Positions 61,886 to 64,000 of a stretch of DNA of 64,000 nucleotides are shown here, in pieces. The DNA is from DASWYT01 sp965246875. GTDB lineage: Bacteria > Pseudomonadota > Alphaproteobacteria > Micavibrionales > SZUA-601. The DNA is taken from contig CBDFFU010000006.1 of NCBI GenBank assembly GCA_965246875.1, positions 1 through 64,000 of the forward strand, given 5' to 3'. Position 1 is the first letter of the stretch. Each line of letters opens with the position of its first letter. The notes beneath the pieces are model-generated. The model was given only the letters and a program-made list of their open reading frames with translations. It did no database searches and was not told the DNA's origin. The translations under genes and the position numbers were made by a program.

Positions 61886-62206
61886 ATGCGTAATAGATCA
61901 ACAGGCGAAATGGTTGACACTTTTACTGATGCTGCACGCGCATCTACGGCCGAAGGTGCTTTGGCCTTCATTCAAATGGTTGATGAAATGACTAAACAAT
62001 TTGCGCCTCTTATGCCATCGCTCGAAAACGCTCAAACAGCTGCATTCTCAGGGGCTATTCAAAAGGTAGCTTTCATTTACGGTCAACCTATTCATGTTGG
62101 AATAAGTTCAAAAGACTTTTTACTAAAATATGAAACTGAAGGAAACGCGATTTTACGTGCAGCTGAAGTGTTGGGAATTGAGTCGCTGCAACCTAAGCCA
62201 GTTTAA
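61886..62206 (+). CDS. Small soluble protein of unknown function
   Basis: 106 residues, helical, no known motif (ALAFIQMVDEMTKQFAPLM; KYETEGNAILRAAEVLG). GGGAG is about 8 bases before ATG 61886, and TTGACT-17 bp-TATTTT at about 61819-61847 is a possible promoter. The 3' end overlaps the convergent pheA stop by 4 bp. Confidence 0.6.
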   Translation: MRNRSTGEMVDTFTDAARASTAEGALAFIQMVDEMTKQFAPLMPSLENAQTAAFSGAIQKVAFIYGQPIHVGISSKDFLLKYETEGNAILRAAEVLGIESLQPKPV

Positions 62207-63057
62207 TTCTGACGAAACCCATCCCGTCGATACGTCCCCATCATGACGATATCCTCGGCAAAAAACGCCAGCTCCTCCATGGCGTGTTGCATCGCCATCG
62301 TGTCCGGATGCCCTTCGACCTCGGCGTAAAAGCGGGCGGCGTTGAAATCATCGTCGTTCATGTAAGATTCCAGTTTGACCAAATTCAGCCCGTTCGTCGC
62401 AAAACCGCCAAGCGCTTTGTACAGAGCCGCTGGCATGCTGCGCACCTGAAAGACAAAACTGGTCAGGCACGGCACGGCGGGATCCGGCAAACGATGCGCC
62501 GCCTCAGACGCCATGGGGGCCATCAGCACAAAACGTGTTGTATTGGTCTGGCTGTCGGCAATGTCCGCGGCCAACACCTCCAGCCCGTAAATCTCACCGG
62601 CCAGCGCGGAGGCGATCGAGGCCTGGGTCGGGTTATTCCATTCGGCAACCATCTGGGCTGAAGCTGCCGTGTCGCTGGCGACCACCGGTGTCCACCCCAT
62701 CTGCGCGATAAATTTCCGGCATTGGGGCAGGGCATGCACGTGGCTGTGAATGGCGGTAACTCCGGCAAGGGTTGCACCTTTGACGCCCAACGCGCAATGG
62801 CGAATGGGCAGGAAATGTTCGGCAATGATCCGCAACCCGCTGGTCGGCAACAGGAAATGCATGTCGGCCACGCGGCCTGCAATCGAGTTATCCAAAGGCA
62901 GACAGGCCATGTGTGAACGTCCGTCATGCACGGCGCGAATGGCATCAGCAAAATCGACACAGGGGGCAACCATACAACCCGGCTCAAATACCTGACAGGC
63001 CAGATGCGAATAGGCACCCAGGGCACCCTGGAAAGATAACGTAACAGTGTCAGACAT
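62203..63057 (-). CDS. pheA: Prephenate dehydratase
   Basis: 284 residues from ATG 63057. VTLSFQGALGAYSHLACQVF, LPLDNSIAGRV, TTRFVLMAP (the catalytic Thr-Arg-Phe) and a C-terminal ACT domain (VKLESYMNDDDFNAARFYA) are present, giving phenylpyruvate and Phe feedback. There is no chorismate mutase part, as usual in alphaproteobacteria. No strong ribosome site. Confidence 0.93.
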   Translation of the reverse strand: MSDTVTLSFQGALGAYSHLACQVFEPGCMVAPCVDFADAIRAVHDGRSHMACLPLDNSIAGRVADMHFLLPTSGLRIIAEHFLPIRHCALGVKGATLAGVTAIHSHVHALPQCRKFIAQMGWTPVVASDTAASAQMVAEWNNPTQASIASALAGEIYGLEVLAADIADSQTNTTRFVLMAPMASEAAHRLPDPAVPCLTSFVFQVRSMPAALYKALGGFATNGLNLVKLESYMNDDDFNAARFYAEVEGHPDTMAMQHAMEELAFFAEDIVMMGTYRRDGFRQN

Positions 63058-63169
63058 AATAACCATGCGGTGAATGTATTAAAGATAAAGAGGTAGCTTT
63101 TCTTTCATAAACGTCCTTGTATAGTTTGGAAACAGATTTTCTTCTTTTGCGCACCAACAGGCTATTTCG

Positions 63170-63994
63170 ATGACTGACCAACACGATTCCGGCAAACACG
63201 GTTTAGAGTGGAACAAGCTTTTTGCCGCCGTGCTGGTTGCCGGCATTGTCGCCCTGTCCGCAGCCTTCGTCTCGCGCGAATTGACCGACGTTGAAGTCCC
63301 AGAAAAAGCTGTTCTTGATATTGACACCTCAGCCTTGGAAGCGGCTGCAGCTGGCGCACCGGCCGGACCTGTGGGCCCGGAACCGATTTTGGCCATGCTG
63401 GAAAAAGCCGACATCAAACGGGGTGAGTCCCTCTCCAAAGCCTGTACCGCTTGTCATTCTTTCGACAAAGGTGGCGCCAACCATGTCGGCCCGAACCAGT
63501 GGGATCTGGTCGGTGGCCCCAAAGCGCACCGTGATGACTTTGCTTATTCCGACGCGCTCAAAGCGTTGCATGGCAAAGGCGAAAAATGGAGCTACACCGA
63601 ACTCAACCATTTTATTTATAAGCCCATGGCCGCCGTTCCCGGCACCAAGATGAATTATCTGGGTTTGAAAAAACCGGAAGACCGCGCCGCGCTCATCGCC
63701 TATTTGCGCACCTTGTCGGACAGTCCGGCCCCGATGCCAAGCAACGAAGAGATTCAAGCGGAACAGACTGCCTATCAGGCCGCGCAACCAAAATCTGCGG
63801 CCGCACCGGCTGCTCCTGCTGCTGATGCTAAAGACGCAGCGGCTGCAACAGGCACGGGCGCAACCCCATCGGTCGATCCAACATCATCGGCCAAGCCGCT
63901 GGAAAACAGCGCGCCCGTTCAAGCACCGAGCAAGGCCGGTCAATCTGCCATACCGGCCACCGAACATGCCGTCCCTCCTGCTGCTACAAAATAA
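63170..63994 (+). CDS. Membrane-anchored c-type cytochrome (CycM-like)
   Basis: 274 residues. An N-terminal signal anchor (KLFAAVLVAGIVALSAAFVS), a linker, a haem domain with CTACH (first Cys92) and the distal Met in PGTKMNYLG, and a long Ala/Pro/Thr tail. Like CycM it could carry electrons from the bc1 complex to oxidase. Divergent from pheA, an arrangement often seen in alphaproteobacteria. Confidence 0.88.
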   Translation: MTDQHDSGKHGLEWNKLFAAVLVAGIVALSAAFVSRELTDVEVPEKAVLDIDTSALEAAAAGAPAGPVGPEPILAMLEKADIKRGESLSKACTACHSFDKGGANHVGPNQWDLVGGPKAHRDDFAYSDALKALHGKGEKWSYTELNHFIYKPMAAVPGTKMNYLGLKKPEDRAALIAYLRTLSDSPAPMPSNEEIQAEQTAYQAAQPKSAAAPAAPAADAKDAAAATGTGATPSVDPTSSAKPLENSAPVQAPSKAGQSAIPATEHAVPPAATK

Positions 63995-64000
63995 TGACAA

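Noticed and set aside
1..64000. CRISPR array
   Set aside because: No set of three or more regularly spaced direct repeats was seen; the nearest repeats are a two-unit tandem and dispersed palindromes.

Overview
The window is an almost gap-free bacterial chromosome segment that looks alphaproteobacterial, joined at its left end to about 0.9 kb of what looks like cyanobacterial DNA. The cyanobacterial call for 1 to about 898 rests on a small membrane protein of the Low PSII Accumulation1/Rep27 type, a CTACCCT-type heptanucleotide repeat and two hairpins (AGTCCGTTtcAACGGACT and a GCCCGCAAT/ATTGC stem) of the kind common in cyanobacterial intergenic DNA. The kinase gene read leftwards from 2467 loses homology at about 899, so the join probably lies near 870-905. 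I read it as an assembly chimera from a mixed sample; lateral transfer is less likely. The alphaproteobacterial call for the rest rests on a DivL-type kinase with Tyr in place of His beside ahcY, the COQ9/UbiG/UbiH ubiquinone genes, a membrane-anchored cytochrome c divergent from pheA, a Pal-CpoB-TilS-FtsH order, a permease-less PTS and an Flp pilin. Genus cannot be fixed by eye; a Rhodospirillales or Micavibrio-like lineage is my guess.

Layout. 0.9-5.7 kb: hybrid-type sensor kinase, tRNA-Tyr, SET protein, Bcr/CflA efflux pump and zinc alcohol dehydrogenase. 5.8-11.2 kb: an accessory block of small hydrolases (HAD, inositol-phosphatase-like, HD, two SGNH, one alpha/beta hydrolase). 11.3-15.9 kb: trhO with a nucleotidyltransferase, a RelE/ParD-like toxin-antitoxin pair, a cap-less HAD protein, rlmB and a peptidoglycan-binding/zinc-ribbon protein with its own operator-like promoter. 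15.8-20.9 kb: rpmI-rplT, a SAM-hydrolase-like gene, pheS and pheT. 21-27 kb: EamA exporter, a CI-like repressor with HD partner and palindromic operator, ptsN-hpf, and a frameshifted solute-binding protein opposite an XRE regulator. 27.2-38.3 kb: prfA, rodZ, ubiG, ubiH-like, rodA, pal, cpoB, tilS, ftsH. 38.3-47.4 kb: divL, ahcY, three unknown small proteins, the EI-HPr-EIIA(Man) phosphorelay and comM. 47.5-56.9 kb: a P-loop kinase-like protein, COQ9, rpsU, and the thrS-uvrD-prmA-aminopeptidase operon, then an Flp pilin. 57-64 kb: two unknown proteins, a methyltransferase, obgE, rpmA-rplU, pheA and cytochrome c.

Working together: most of the window is housekeeping (translation, cell shape and envelope, ubiquinone). 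Regulation is represented by DivL, the first kinase, the PTS phosphorelay (EI, HPr, EIIA-Man, with EIIA-Ntr elsewhere) and two XRE-type regulators. A dispersed palindromic repeat built on GTCATCCC/GGGATGAC sits in three intergenic gaps. I did not find CRISPR arrays, rRNA, insertion sequences or a complete prophage. No single locus can be called a new system from sequence alone. The best leads are the CI-like repressor/HD locus with its operator, the isolated PG-binding/zinc-ribbon gene, the HPr with a cysteine-bearing tail, and the phosphohydrolase operon.
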